Shown piece by piece: positions 53,080-62,694 of a stretch of 64,000 bases of DNA. The DNA comes from Parabacteroides sp. (GTDB lineage Bacteria; Bacteroidota; Bacteroidia; Bacteroidales; Tannerellaceae). The DNA lies in assembly GCA_017937385.1 (NCBI GenBank), contig JAGBDR010000083.1:103683-167682 (forward strand), written 5' to 3'. The notes under the pieces are model-generated. The model ran no database searches and was not told the origin of the DNA. It saw only the letters and a list, made by a program, of their open reading frames with translations. How positions within the stretch are numbered: position 1 is the stretch's first letter; each line of letters begins with the position of its first letter. The position numbers and the translations under genes are program-made.

Positions 53080-54039
53080 TTATTTCCCTCCGAAATGTTT
53101 AGGTTTCATATAACTGTTGATCAGCGGAGTCACTCCATTCATGATGAAGATGGCAAATGACATACCTTCGGGATAGGAACCGAACAGACGGATAACCGTT
53201 GTCAGGATTCCGATGCCGACACCGTAGACAATCATACCGCTCTTGCTCATCGGCGAAGTCACATAGTCGGTCGCCATGAAGATGGCTCCCAACATCAGAC
53301 CACCGGATAACAGATGGACGCACGGGCACGCATATTGGACCGGATTCACCAGATGCATGATACCGGTAAAGACAAATACCGTGACGAAGATGGATACCGG
53401 GATATGCCAGGTAATGATCTTCTTCCATAACATATAGAACAGGCCCAGCAACAGGGCGAGCGCGCTGACTTCACCGAGGCTTCCGCCCATGTTGCCGACC
53501 AGCATGTCGCTGAGCGACGGCAGCTTGTCGAGTGCACCCTCGTTCATCAGGGAAAGGACCGTTGCGCCTGTCGTCGCATCCGTATAGGAGGTCAACTGTC
53601 CGGCAACAGGCCAGGTGGTCATTTGCGCCGGGAAAGAGATCAACAGGAAGATACGGCCCGTCAGTGCCGGGTTGAAGATGTTGTTGCCTAAGCCGCCGAA
53701 CGACATCTTGCCGATGCCGATCGCAGCCAGCGCGCCGATGGCGATGATCCATACCGGCAGGTTCGACGGCAGGTTGAACGCCAACAGCACACCGGTCAGG
53801 ATGGCCGAACCGTCGCAGAGGGTCGGTTCCTTTTTCATCAGGAACTTCTGAATCAGATATTCGAACAGGGCACAGAAGAAAACCGAAGCGACGGTTACGA
53901 TCAGTGCACCCAGTCCGAAAAAGTAGAGTGATACCAAGAAAGCCGGAACAAGGGCAATCAGTACACCGTACATATTTTTGCTTATGCTGTCGCCACCATG
54001 AATGTGGGGCGAGGGAGATACATATAATTTGTTTTCCAT
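53080..54039 (-). CDS. rnfD: Rnf complex subunit D (membrane, covalent FMN)
   Basis: 319 residues with 8-10 membrane segments. Family landmarks are DGSAILTGVLLAFNLPSNLP, FGGLGNNIFNPALTGR and the FMN attachment motif TTGATVLS with Thr160. RnfD passes electrons across the membrane together with RnfG and is the likely ion channel part. It lies 12 bp after rnfC and 2 bp before rnfG. Confidence 0.94.
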   Translation of the reverse strand: MENKLYVSPSPHIHGGDSISKNMYGVLIALVPAFLVSLYFFGLGALIVTVASVFFCALFEYLIQKFLMKKEPTLCDGSAILTGVLLAFNLPSNLPVWIIAIGALAAIGIGKMSFGGLGNNIFNPALTGRIFLLISFPAQMTTWPVAGQLTSYTDATTGATVLSLMNEGALDKLPSLSDMLVGNMGGSLGEVSALALLLGLFYMLWKKIITWHIPVSIFVTVFVFTGIMHLVNPVQYACPCVHLLSGGLMLGAIFMATDYVTSPMSKSGMIVYGVGIGILTTVIRLFGSYPEGMSFAIFIMNGVTPLINSYMKPKHFGGK

Positions 54040-54051
54040 ATAGCTCTTGTT

Positions 54052-55383
54052 TTATGACTTTCTTGCACGAATAATACCCATTACTTTCCCTTTGCCCAAC
54101 CGGATCTGATCCAGCAGCGGGCGGTTGGCAGGACACGTATAGCTGCATGAACCGCATTCGATGCAATCCTGAATGTAGTTGGCTTCTGCTTTTTCCCAGT
54201 CTTTATAGACGGTGAACTTCATCAGGAAAGCCGGGTTCAGCCCCATCGGACATGCGTTTACGCACTTGGCGCAACGGATACAGTCCTGCATCGGCTTGCG
54301 GACCGATTCTTCCTTCGTCAGGAGCAATACGCCGGAGCTGCCCTTCGTTACCGGGACTTCGGCACTTACCAGCGCTTTACCCATCATCGGGCCGCCGCCG
54401 ATAATCTTGCCCGTGTTTTCGGGAATGCCACCGGCCGCTTCGATCAGCGTGTTGATCGGTGTCCCCATGCGGACCAGGAAGTTCGACGGGTTGGCTACCG
54501 CCTTGCCGGTTACGGTTACGACACGCTCGAACAACGGTTTGTTCTTCTGGACCGCTTCGTAGACTGCGTATGCAGTTCCCACGTTCTGTACGACGGCACC
54601 GGCCGAAATCGGCAGGGCACCGCTCTTGACCTGGCGGCGGATGACGGCGTCGATCAGTTGCTTTTCACCCCCTTGTGGATATTGCACCTTCAACGGCATG
54701 ATCTCGATACCGGGATAAGCGGTTGCCAACTTGGTCAAATGGGCGATTGCGTCGGGCTTGTTATTCTCAATGCCGATTACGGCTTTGTTTACGTTGACGG
54801 CTTTCATCAGCAAGGTGACACCCACTAAAATCTGTTCCCCCTTCTCCATCATTAAGGAGTGGTCGGAAGTCAGATAGGGTTCACACTCGACCGCATTGAT
54901 AATGATGATCTCGGCTTTGCTTCCGGGAGGCGGCAGCAGCTTTACCTGTGTCGGGAAGGTGGCGCCACCTAAACCGACGATACCGGCAGCCGCGATCTTG
55001 TCGACGATCTCCTTGGACGACAGCGTGCAGTCTTTGACCAATGCATCGCTGCGGTCGATCGTCTCTTCCCATTCGTCGCCTTCCACATCGATGTAGATCG
55101 CGGGACGTTTGTAGCCGCTTGCGTCAAGGGCGTTATCTATTTTGTTTACTTTACCGGATACCGACGAGTGGATGTTGGCGGAAACGAAACCGCCAGCTTT
55201 GGCGACAAGGGTCCCTACTTTAACCGGATCACCTTTCTTGACCACAGCCTGGGCCGGGGCCCCGATGTGCTGACTGAGCGGTATGATTACCTGCTTAGGT
55301 GCAGCTAACGCGGTAATCTTCTTACCGGCAGACAGTTTATTCTCGGGCGGATGGATACCTCCGATTCGAAATGTCCTTAGCAT
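54052..55383 (-). CDS. rnfC: Rnf complex subunit C (NADH/FMN-binding, two 4Fe-4S clusters)
   Basis: 443 residues. The N-terminal domain is RnfC/NqrF-like with GIHPPENKLSAGKKI. The FMN/NAD-binding part has GLGGATFPTQVKL and INAVECEPYLTSDH. Two ferredoxin motifs follow: Cys368-x2-Cys-x2-Cys-x3-Cys (CIRCAKCVNACP) and Cys407 onward (CIECGSCSYTCP). It is the peripheral NAD-facing subunit. It lies 11 bp after rnfB. Confidence 0.95.
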   Translation of the reverse strand: MLRTFRIGGIHPPENKLSAGKKITALAAPKQVIIPLSQHIGAPAQAVVKKGDPVKVGTLVAKAGGFVSANIHSSVSGKVNKIDNALDASGYKRPAIYIDVEGDEWEETIDRSDALVKDCTLSSKEIVDKIAAAGIVGLGGATFPTQVKLLPPPGSKAEIIIINAVECEPYLTSDHSLMMEKGEQILVGVTLLMKAVNVNKAVIGIENNKPDAIAHLTKLATAYPGIEIMPLKVQYPQGGEKQLIDAVIRRQVKSGALPISAGAVVQNVGTAYAVYEAVQKNKPLFERVVTVTGKAVANPSNFLVRMGTPINTLIEAAGGIPENTGKIIGGGPMMGKALVSAEVPVTKGSSGVLLLTKEESVRKPMQDCIRCAKCVNACPMGLNPAFLMKFTVYKDWEKAEANYIQDCIECGSCSYTCPANRPLLDQIRLGKGKVMGIIRARKS

Positions 55384-55394
55384 ACTGTTAGATT

Positions 55395-56339
55395 TTATTT
55401 TTGATTTGTTTCTTCTTTTGTTTCAACTTGGGAAGCTGCGGTTTGGGGCGCTTCCGGTTTGGCTTCAGCCTTGGGGGCAACGGCCGGTTTTACTGGGGCG
55501 GCGCTGACAGCGGGAGCTGCCTCTTTGCGCGGCGGGAAGTTCAACTCGTGAATGGCGCCGGTCGGACATACGGCCACGCACTTGCGGCACATGCGGCATT
55601 TGGTGTAGTCGATGTAGGCGACGTTGTTTTCCACGGTGATGGCTCCGAACGGGCATTCCTTGGCGCATTTGCCACAACCGATACAAGCGTTGGCACACGC
55701 TTTACGCGCCACCGCGCCTTTGTCCTTGTTTACACAGCTGACGAAGATACGGCGCGACTTGGGGCCTTTCTTACGCAACTCGATGATGTTTTTCGGGCAA
55801 GCTTTTACGCAAGCACCGCAAGAAGTACATTTGTCTTCGTCCACTTCCGGCAGCCCGGTGTCGGGGTTGACGTGGATGGCGTCGAAGTTACAAGCCGCCA
55901 CGCAGTCGCCATAACCTAAGCAACCGAATGAACAACCGGTCTCTCCGCCATACAGGGTGGAAGCGATCGCACAGCTCTTCACACCGTCGTACCGGTTGGT
56001 ACGCGGACGGGCGGCGCAGGTCCCGTTGCAACGGACAACGGCTACCATCGGTTCTGCGCTGGCAGCCTCTTTCCCGAGGATGGCGGCTACTTTCCCCATG
56101 ACCGGTGCTCCACCTACGGGGCACAACAAGCCATCCAACGTGTCAGCCTTTACGCAGGCCGTAGCAAAACCACCGCATCCGGGATATCCGCAACCGCCGC
56201 AATTGGCGCCGGGCAATACTTCCTGGACTTGTGCGATACGAGGATCTTCGTATACTTCAAACTTCTTGGAGGCGGCGTATAGGAAAACCGCGCCGATCGC
56301 TCCAATCGCTCCTAATGAAATAACGGCAATTAAAATCAT
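55395..56339 (-). CDS. rnfB: Rnf complex subunit B (ferredoxin-accepting, polyferredoxin)
   Basis: 314 residues. One N-terminal membrane helix (residues 2-22) is followed by the Fe-S domain with CGGCGYPGCGG (Cys47, 50, 55) and Cys73. A Cys-rich region contains SFGCLGYGDCVAAC. At least three further 4Fe-4S motifs follow (CTSCGACVKACP, CIGCGKCAKECP, CRMCRKCVAVCP). The last ~45 residues are Pro/Ala/Lys-rich and probably disordered. RnfB receives electrons from reduced ferredoxin. It follows rseC by 10 bp. Confidence 0.95.
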   Translation of the reverse strand: MILIAVISLGAIGAIGAVFLYAASKKFEVYEDPRIAQVQEVLPGANCGGCGYPGCGGFATACVKADTLDGLLCPVGGAPVMGKVAAILGKEAASAEPMVAVVRCNGTCAARPRTNRYDGVKSCAIASTLYGGETGCSFGCLGYGDCVAACNFDAIHVNPDTGLPEVDEDKCTSCGACVKACPKNIIELRKKGPKSRRIFVSCVNKDKGAVARKACANACIGCGKCAKECPFGAITVENNVAYIDYTKCRMCRKCVAVCPTGAIHELNFPPRKEAAPAVSAAPVKPAVAPKAEAKPEAPQTAASQVETKEETNQK

Positions 56340-56349
56340 GATATGTTTG

Positions 56350-56766
56350 TCAATTAAGTTTTCGTAAAGTAAAAATAAATCGCCTTTTTAGTCTGTCGCG
56401 TAAACTATATAATATGCAATAATAAGGGACCAAGAGCAATAATCCGGTTAAGCCGCTTGTGGTTTCTTCCCATTGCAGATTGGTTCCCGCTACGATAGCC
56501 GCCAAAACGATTATAAGCGGAAATACAAAGGCGAGAAGCACGGCTTGCAACCCCAATGAGCTTCGTCCGCAAAGCAGGACTTCCTCATTGACATGGAACT
56601 TTCCGGAGTTGTCGGGAACCTCGATAATCTTTTCCTTGCTCTCGGATGCCGCACATAGACTTTTGGCGTGGCAGCCGGAACAGGCCGATTGCTGGATGAT
56701 CCTGACGTAGACCGTACTGTTGTCGATCTTTTCTATAATCCCGTTGTGACTGATATCTTCACTCAT
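56350..56766 (-). CDS. RseC/SoxR-reducing system family protein
   Basis: 138 residues from the ATG at 56764-56766. A TTG 33 bp upstream would overlap the promoter. The Cys motif QQSACSGCHAKSLCAASE near residue 30 and two membrane helices (LGLQAVLLAFVFPLIIVLAA and TGLLLLVPYYCILY) match the RseC/MucC family. These proteins often precede rnf genes and are linked to control of the SoxR reducing system; here Rnf is the only nearby partner. It is the first gene of the rnf operon. Confidence 0.9.
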   Translation of the reverse strand: MSEDISHNGIIEKIDNSTVYVRIIQQSACSGCHAKSLCAASESKEKIIEVPDNSGKFHVNEEVLLCGRSSLGLQAVLLAFVFPLIIVLAAIVAGTNLQWEETTSGLTGLLLLVPYYCILYSLRDRLKRRFIFTLRKLN

Positions 56767-56796
56767 AGTTGTAATCTCGACATTGCAAAATCGAGG

Positions 56797-56804
56797 CAAA
56801 AGTA
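56797..56804 (-). promoter_or_regulatory. -7 box of the rnf operon
   Basis: The minus strand reads TACTTTTG, a fit to TAnnTTTG, about 30 bp before the rseC start codon. The -33 element is weak. Confidence 0.55.
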
Positions 56805-56866
56805 CGTATAATTTGGAAATTATGTCACTATTAACAAAGTTTATTATGGAAATAATCGACTTTGCC

Positions 56867-58417
56867 TTACCATTTGTAATTAAACCCGAAGCTCAACAGT
56901 TCGTTGACCTGGATGTGGCTGTCGAAGTCCTCCTTCTTGACCACCGAGTCGTCGTATCGTAATTGCAGCGATATGGTGGTGGAGAAGAAACGGCTGATCG
57001 CCATCGTCAGGCGGTTCTCGAATTCTCCCAGTATGTTTTCGTAGCTGGTGAAATAGTAGAAGCGGGAATACCAACTGATGTTCCGGTTGAACTGGAAGTT
57101 CAGGGTCGCATTGATGGTCGAACCGAACTTGTGCAATTTGTAATCATACACGTCCGACCCTTCCGGTTTCTTGAAACCGTGCCGCCCCAGATCTATGTTT
57201 TTGTTGATACTGTATTTCAAGTCGTATGACAGGGGAGCCAAGTTGACGGAAAGCCCTACTTTTTTATGGCGCCGGTCAGGAAATGTCTTGTTCAGCTCAT
57301 ATTTCATACCGACACCGATATTGACATTGAACGGGGCGAGGAAACTTGCCAGCTTGTTGTCTGTGTTTTCTGCGAAGTTCGAAAACAATTGGGTCTGGAA
57401 TGTCGCGTCGAACGTGTAAAACCATTTGCTGAACGCCCGGTAACCGAGGTTGCTATGCAGGCGTAACACGTCATCTCCGATCTTGTAGTCGCGCAAGGTG
57501 TCTTTGGGGGCGGTGAGGACGTTGGTTTTCCATTCCAATTCGTTTTTGAATTGTACCCTGTCTTTGTTATAGTTATACACGAAATACTGCCGGTTGGTCA
57601 AGTTGAGGGCGCTTACGCCGCCTTTGTGCCAGTTCGGGGAAATATAGTTTTGGGCGAACTGGATGGCACTTTCGAAATGGGAAGTCCAATAGCGTCGTTC
57701 GGGTATGAATTTGACCGGAGCGTCGACATCGTTGAAAGCGTTCGGATCACTTTCGATCCGGATGAGTTCCGGTTCGTATGCGACTTTCTTTATTTCGTTT
57801 ATTTTGACCACGTCTGTCGGCAGGTCGCGTTCCGAATAGCGGAAATACTCCGGATAATTTTCGCGTACATAATTATAGGCTGTATTTTGCAACTTGTTTC
57901 TGAGCACTTCGTCTTGAAACAACGTCGTGTCCGGTTTGAAGAGTGGAAAATCCGGATACTGTTTGGCAATGAAGTCCTTGTCATACAGTTGCAGGTCTTC
58001 CGGGATAAGCCCACCCTTGAACAGGATCGGCGTGAACAGCGGATTGACGATAGCCGTGTCGCGCAAGGTCATCCACGGGCTGATGATGGTAGCCGGATCG
58101 CGTACCCAATCTACCCAGTATTGGGCTTCCGGAGATAATTCGATCTCGTCTTTCTTCAAAAGGCGAAGCAAGTTTTCATTCGGCGTGGCGGGAGAAGAGT
58201 AGCTACTGTTGAGCTTTTCAAACTGTGACCTGAGGTCCGGAATCTTGTCCAGCTCCGTTTCATCCAGTTCTAATAGAGGGAATGTGTCGGGAACAGCCGT
58301 CTGAACCGATTGCTCCAACCGGTTCCCGCTGATTATATTGACATCTTGTGCTTCAACCAAATGACTATTACTGAATAACAATACAATAAATAACGCTAAA
58401 ACAGACCTCTTTACCAT
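56867..58417 (-). CDS. DUF3078 outer-membrane beta-barrel protein
   Basis: 516 residues with a signal peptide (LFSNSHLVEAQ). The first ~230 residues are soluble. The C-terminal ~270 residues show alternating strands and the DUF3078 signature WHKGGVSALNLTNRQYFVYN and FKNELEWKTNV, with a terminal LSFGFNYKW typical of barrel insertion. It is probably an integral outer-membrane protein. The role is unknown and the gene stands alone between rnf and the permease. Confidence 0.8.
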   Translation of the reverse strand: MVKRSVLALFIVLLFSNSHLVEAQDVNIISGNRLEQSVQTAVPDTFPLLELDETELDKIPDLRSQFEKLNSSYSSPATPNENLLRLLKKDEIELSPEAQYWVDWVRDPATIISPWMTLRDTAIVNPLFTPILFKGGLIPEDLQLYDKDFIAKQYPDFPLFKPDTTLFQDEVLRNKLQNTAYNYVRENYPEYFRYSERDLPTDVVKINEIKKVAYEPELIRIESDPNAFNDVDAPVKFIPERRYWTSHFESAIQFAQNYISPNWHKGGVSALNLTNRQYFVYNYNKDRVQFKNELEWKTNVLTAPKDTLRDYKIGDDVLRLHSNLGYRAFSKWFYTFDATFQTQLFSNFAENTDNKLASFLAPFNVNIGVGMKYELNKTFPDRRHKKVGLSVNLAPLSYDLKYSINKNIDLGRHGFKKPEGSDVYDYKLHKFGSTINATLNFQFNRNISWYSRFYYFTSYENILGEFENRLTMAISRFFSTTISLQLRYDDSVVKKEDFDSHIQVNELLSFGFNYKW

Positions 58418-58542
58418 TGTCGTATCTTTTTACATTCATTTAAAATATAGGTGCGAAATTAGTGAAAAGTTCTGAGATAGGCTAAGAAGCGGTTTAAATT
58501 TTCTAAGCCTATCTTTTATTAATAATATTCATGCGTGGGTGG

Positions 58543-58570
58543 GTAGAGACGCACGGCCGTGCGTCTCTAC
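58543..58570. repeat. 28-bp perfect palindrome, GTAGAGACGC family
   Basis: GTAGAGACGCACGG followed by its exact reverse complement. The arms equal those at 48476-48503, and only two central positions per arm differ (ATGG against ACGG), changed in a compensating way. Confidence 0.9.
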
Positions 58571-58647
58571 GTGATTATATGAAACAAACATTCATACGAA
58601 AACAAGAAAAAAGACATAAAAAATCCCATGCCCATGCCTTTTTGATT

Positions 58648-58733
58648 GCACCGGCATGAAATTACAAATGCACCGGCATGGAATTACAAATGCACTGGCA
58701 TGGAATTGCGGATGCACTGGCATGGAATTTGGA
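58648..58733. repeat. Array of four 22-bp tandem units
   Basis: Units start at 58648, 58670, 58692 and 58714 (GCACCGGCATGGAATTACAA and variants). The CATGGAATTA core resembles that of the array at 32070-32135, which has the same 22-bp period. Confidence 0.85.
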
Positions 58734-58920
58734 CCTCCAGTTATGAAAAAAACATCCTGTGGGTACGGTATGCCAGGCTTATGTGCGTTTTGGCACACAC
58801 AGTGTACGGAAACGCACAATGGATTTGAATGCTGTTTTTGTTACTATGGTAATAATGAATAAATTATAAAAGTGGCATGATCTTTGCTGCCTCTTGTGTA
58901 ATTTATAAAATGTATTGGAT

Positions 58921-61317
58921 ATGTTGAAGCATTATGTGAAAGTCGCACTCCGGTTGATCGAGCGGAGTTTTCTGTTTTCGTCCATCAATATGCTGGGCTT
59001 TGTGGTCGGGATGACGGCTGCATTCTTGATTTATCTCTGGATTGTCGATGAGTTGACGTTCGAGGATTTCAATAAGGACAGGAATGAGATTTACCGGGTG
59101 ATCCGGGAAGTTGAACATGCGGATGGGCAAGTCCCGTCTACGGTTACGCCACTGAGCGGGATGTTCCGGAAAGATTTTCCGAAGGTGGAGAACGCGACAT
59201 TCATTAAATATAGTGGTACCGGCAGTTATTATTTCGGGGATGATTTTGTGGTGGCAAAGGAGGCGTATGTCGATTCCACATTTTTTGATGTGTTTGATTT
59301 TCCGATTCTTGCCGGTGATCCTATGTTGATGAAAAAAGATCCGCAACAGGTTGTTATTTCGGAAGGATTGGCTAAGAAAATGTTTGGGAATACTTCGGCT
59401 ATCGGGAAAGAAATTGTCGATAGATCCTGGGGAGGGTATCGGCCTTATAAAGTGGCTGCGGTATTGAAAGTTCCTCGCAAGAGCCATATCCAGTTTGAAG
59501 TATTGCTGAATTGGATCTCTTATCCTTTGTATAAAGAATATGGAAATAGTTGGGAGTTTTCGGAACGTATGCACGTCTACATCCAATTGAAGAAAGGGCA
59601 GACACTGACCGATGCGGATCGGCGGGCGATGCGTAATCTGTGGGTCGATCGCTCACAATGGGGGAAGCCGTTGGATTTTCAGCCACTGACCGACATTCAT
59701 TTGCATACGACTTTTAAGGAACCGGATGATGTCTACAATCATGGCAGTATGCAACAGGTTTATTTATTTGCGATTTTGGCTTCCTTGATCATCTTTATGG
59801 GCGCATTTAATTTTACGACTTTGTCAACGGCACGTGCTTCCCAGCGGTTTAAGGAAATCGGAGTGCGGAAGGTGACGGGAGCAAAGCGGAGAATGCTGGT
59901 CGGACAATTCCTGTCGGAAAGTCTTATACAGGCTTTCTTGGCGTTATTGTTGGCACTTGCCTTAACCGAATTGTTGTTGCCGCTTTTCAATCGGTTTGTC
60001 GGGAAAGACATCGCGTTGGTGTTTGGTTGGGAGACTTCGTTGTTTATCCTGTTCGGCATTCTGGGAGTCGGTTGTTTGGCTGGTGCATTTCCGGCTTTTT
60101 ATATGTCGTCGGTTAATCCGTTACTGGCTTTTAAAGGGGGAAAAGCGACCGGTAAGAAAGGGACGTTGGTGAAAGGATTGGTCTGTGTTCAATTTGGAAT
60201 CGCGATCGCAATGATTATCGGCACGATGGTGGTATTCAAGCAACTCTATTATTTGCAAAATGCAGATGTCGGGTTGGACCTGAAGAACCTGGTGGTCGTT
60301 GATGTGGAAGACTGGCGGGAAGGAGTAAATCCGTATAAACAGGAGGTGTTGAAGAACCCGAACGTGGAACGTATCGCCGCAGGTGTCGATCTTTCCGATT
60401 TCATACAGGGATATCGTTGGGAAACAAAGAAGTTTTGTTGGCAGGATGGAGCCGGTAGGGTTGATTCGTTGGTGATGGTCGGGCTGGTCGGTGATAAAGA
60501 TTTCATCCCGACATTGGGCATGGAATTGTTGAAAGGGGAGGCGCTTGAAGCCGATCCTGCCAAATTCTGGAGCGGGGCTTATAAGGTAACGCCGATAGTC
60601 ATTAATGAAACGGCTTGGAAAATGTTGAAAGTAGAAAACCCCGTAGGCATGGTCTTGAATGGAGGTTCTGATTTTACCGGTGGCGGGACTTCGCGCATTA
60701 TCGGGGTTGTGAAAGATTTCAATTACCAGCCGTTACGGGAAAAGATCCGTCCTATGTTTCTCTATTATACCAACCAGTTGCTTGATAAAATGTATGTCAA
60801 GATAACTCCAGGAACGCAGGCGGAGACCTTGGCGTTTCTGAAAAAGAAGTATGAGGAGATGAGGCCGAACAGCGTGTTTGTTCCCCAGGCTTTCAAAGAT
60901 GTTCTGAAGAGCAAGTATGCCCGTGAGCGGCAACTGAGCCAGATCTTCCTGATCTTTACCCTCTTGGCTATTATTGTCGCCATGTTAGGTGTTTTCGGAC
61001 TGGTCGCCCTTTCGACGGCACAGCGGACCAAGGAGATCGGGATTCGTAAAGTGAATGGTGCGCAATCGAAACGGATTGTCGGAATGTTCTGTCTTGAGTA
61101 TGCGCGTTGGGTCGGAATTGCGTTTGTGGTCGCTTGTCCGGTCGGGTATCTTTTGATGGATCGCTGGTTGAGTGGTTTCGCCTACCGGGTGACAATCGGC
61201 TGGTGGTTGTTCCCGTTGGCTGGATTGATTATTTTGTCGATTACGATCCTGACGGTTGTTCTCCAGACTTGGCGGGCCGCCTCCCGGAATCCGGTAACAT
61301 CACTGCGCTACGAGTAA
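58921..61317 (+). CDS. ABC transporter permease of the MacB/FtsX type
   Basis: 798 residues from the ATG at 58921; a TTG two codons upstream is possible. It has an N-terminal membrane helix (SINMLGFVVGMTAAFLIYLW), a periplasmic MacB_PCD-type domain, a three-helix FtsX domain (about 275-400: FKEIGVRKVTGAKRRMLVGQ), a second periplasmic domain and a second FtsX domain at the end (TKEIGIRKVNGAQSKRIVGM). The duplicated architecture is common in Bacteroidales efflux or lipoprotein permeases. No ATPase gene is adjacent, so the partner is encoded elsewhere. Confidence 0.88.
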   Translation: MLKHYVKVALRLIERSFLFSSINMLGFVVGMTAAFLIYLWIVDELTFEDFNKDRNEIYRVIREVEHADGQVPSTVTPLSGMFRKDFPKVENATFIKYSGTGSYYFGDDFVVAKEAYVDSTFFDVFDFPILAGDPMLMKKDPQQVVISEGLAKKMFGNTSAIGKEIVDRSWGGYRPYKVAAVLKVPRKSHIQFEVLLNWISYPLYKEYGNSWEFSERMHVYIQLKKGQTLTDADRRAMRNLWVDRSQWGKPLDFQPLTDIHLHTTFKEPDDVYNHGSMQQVYLFAILASLIIFMGAFNFTTLSTARASQRFKEIGVRKVTGAKRRMLVGQFLSESLIQAFLALLLALALTELLLPLFNRFVGKDIALVFGWETSLFILFGILGVGCLAGAFPAFYMSSVNPLLAFKGGKATGKKGTLVKGLVCVQFGIAIAMIIGTMVVFKQLYYLQNADVGLDLKNLVVVDVEDWREGVNPYKQEVLKNPNVERIAAGVDLSDFIQGYRWETKKFCWQDGAGRVDSLVMVGLVGDKDFIPTLGMELLKGEALEADPAKFWSGAYKVTPIVINETAWKMLKVENPVGMVLNGGSDFTGGGTSRIIGVVKDFNYQPLREKIRPMFLYYTNQLLDKMYVKITPGTQAETLAFLKKKYEEMRPNSVFVPQAFKDVLKSKYARERQLSQIFLIFTLLAIIVAMLGVFGLVALSTAQRTKEIGIRKVNGAQSKRIVGMFCLEYARWVGIAFVVACPVGYLLMDRWLSGFAYRVTIGWWLFPLAGLIILSITILTVVLQTWRAASRNPVTSLRYE

Positions 61318-61427
61318 AATTCTGACGGATAAATTCACTAAAGAATTCCTGATTCTCTTGTCCCTTTGGATTTAATAAGTACCTTTATCCCAATTTATGT
61401 AGTGTAGGATTTAAATTTGATAATGTG

Positions 61428-62627
61428 ATGAAGAAGCTAAGTGTAAGTTGGGTGCTTTTGGGGCTGATTGCCTGTAATTCACCGAAGTCCGAGCTTCCGG
61501 AATGTCCGGTGGCGGATATAAGGGCCGGGATCGAGAATCCGGAAAGTTTGAAATTGGATGAGGAAATAGAACGGGTTGATTATGTCCCGCTGGAAGTGAC
61601 TTCTGACGATGCCTCATTGATAGATGGGGTGGCGAATTATGCCGTTACGGATCACTATATCTATGTTCTTCCGGTAAAGGAACAGCGGATTGTTTTGTTT
61701 GACAGGCAGGGACATTTTGTGAAAACCTTGATCCCGTTCGGGCAAGGCCCCGGAGAGTTCAGCGGTTTTGTTGCCAGCATGCAGGCGGATGAAAAGAACA
61801 ACCGTCTTTATTTGTTCAGTACGGACCGTGCTGAGGTCTATACGCTGGATGGGGAACCGGTCGGACATTGGACCCACGATTACCAGATCATCTCCCAATA
61901 CCAGCTCAAACCGGACTGCCTGGCGGCCATAGCCATGCCATACGTGCCTTTCCGGGATGGAAGTTTCGGTATCGGCCTTTTTACGGAAAAGGGGGACACG
62001 ATTGCGATGAAGCATGATTTTTCTTCTCCTTTGGTTCCTGCCGATAAGGCCGGTTTGACGATCCGGATGGCGGCGGGTTATTCCGATCGGCTGCAGTCTG
62101 TGCTGTTTAAAACCGGTAGCAACGATACGGTGTTCCGGTTGTCGGGCAATACGATTTCACCCGCTTGTGTCCTGAGTTTGCGCAATTCGGACGAAGAGGT
62201 GGCCCATTCGCTTGATGCGACGGACTTCAGTAGTCTGAGGAATTTGGGGAGTGGAAAAGATTATTTTGTCTCCGATCTGTTTGAAACACCCCGGCGATAT
62301 TATTTCCGTCTGAGAAACAACGACGGGCATTATGTCGCTTCGGTAGATAAGAAAAACGGTGAAGTGCTGGTCGAGAAATGCGAACAACCGGCTCCGATCA
62401 GGGATTTGGCGGCTACGACTTTGCAACACGGCCTTTTGGGAACAAGGTGCTATCGGGCTTTTCCGATCTGGGGAAACCGGGTCGGGGATGAACTGGTGCA
62501 GGTCATAACACCGGCTGAACTTGACTATTATAAAGAGAGCCGTTCCTTTTCAATGCCTGAGCAATTGAAAGGGGTGGGAGAAGAGAGCAACCCTGTCTTT
62601 GTATTTTACAAATTAAAGAACTCCTGA
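61428..62627 (+). CDS. 6-bladed beta-propeller lipoprotein
   Basis: 399 residues starting at the ATG at 61428, after a GTG one codon upstream. The lipobox is VLLGLIACNSP (Cys16). The sequence has the pattern of the Bacteroidales 6-bladed propeller family: LKLDEEIERVDYVPLE, HYIYVLPVKEQRIVLFDRQG, FVKTLIPFGQGPGEF and VYTLDGEPVGHW. The last part (LDYYKESRSFSMPEQLKGVG) is also typical. Function is unknown. It stands 110 bp after the permease and is probably separately transcribed. Confidence 0.82.
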   Translation: MKKLSVSWVLLGLIACNSPKSELPECPVADIRAGIENPESLKLDEEIERVDYVPLEVTSDDASLIDGVANYAVTDHYIYVLPVKEQRIVLFDRQGHFVKTLIPFGQGPGEFSGFVASMQADEKNNRLYLFSTDRAEVYTLDGEPVGHWTHDYQIISQYQLKPDCLAAIAMPYVPFRDGSFGIGLFTEKGDTIAMKHDFSSPLVPADKAGLTIRMAAGYSDRLQSVLFKTGSNDTVFRLSGNTISPACVLSLRNSDEEVAHSLDATDFSSLRNLGSGKDYFVSDLFETPRRYYFRLRNNDGHYVASVDKKNGEVLVEKCEQPAPIRDLAATTLQHGLLGTRCYRAFPIWGNRVGDELVQVITPAELDYYKESRSFSMPEQLKGVGEESNPVFVFYKLKNS

Positions 62628-62639
62628 TCGATCGCATTG

Positions 62640-62670
62640 TTTGTGCTTACCCGAAAAAGTTGTACCTTTG
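62640..62670 (+). promoter_or_regulatory. Promoter of hpt
   Basis: TTTG, a spacer of exactly 19 bp and TACCTTTG match the Bacteroidales consensus fully. The predicted transcript starts near 62677, about 18 nt before the start codon at 62695. This also decides against the longer reading frame that begins at 62641. Confidence 0.8.
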
Positions 62671-62694
62671 TCCCCTCGAAAATCGAACGGAGTG

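Larger units (their letters stand above)
58418..58920. other. Noncoding gap with a palindrome and a 22-bp array
   Basis: About 500 bp between divergent genes. It holds a 28-bp palindrome (58543-58570) and four 22-bp units (58648-58733). Short frames exist over the array but are products of its periodicity. CATGATCTTTGC at 58877-58888 is a weak candidate -7 box for the permease gene. Confidence 0.6.

Noticed and set aside
62641-62694. Longer N-terminus for hpt
   Set aside because: The extra 18 codons overlap a textbook promoter and are absent from the family.
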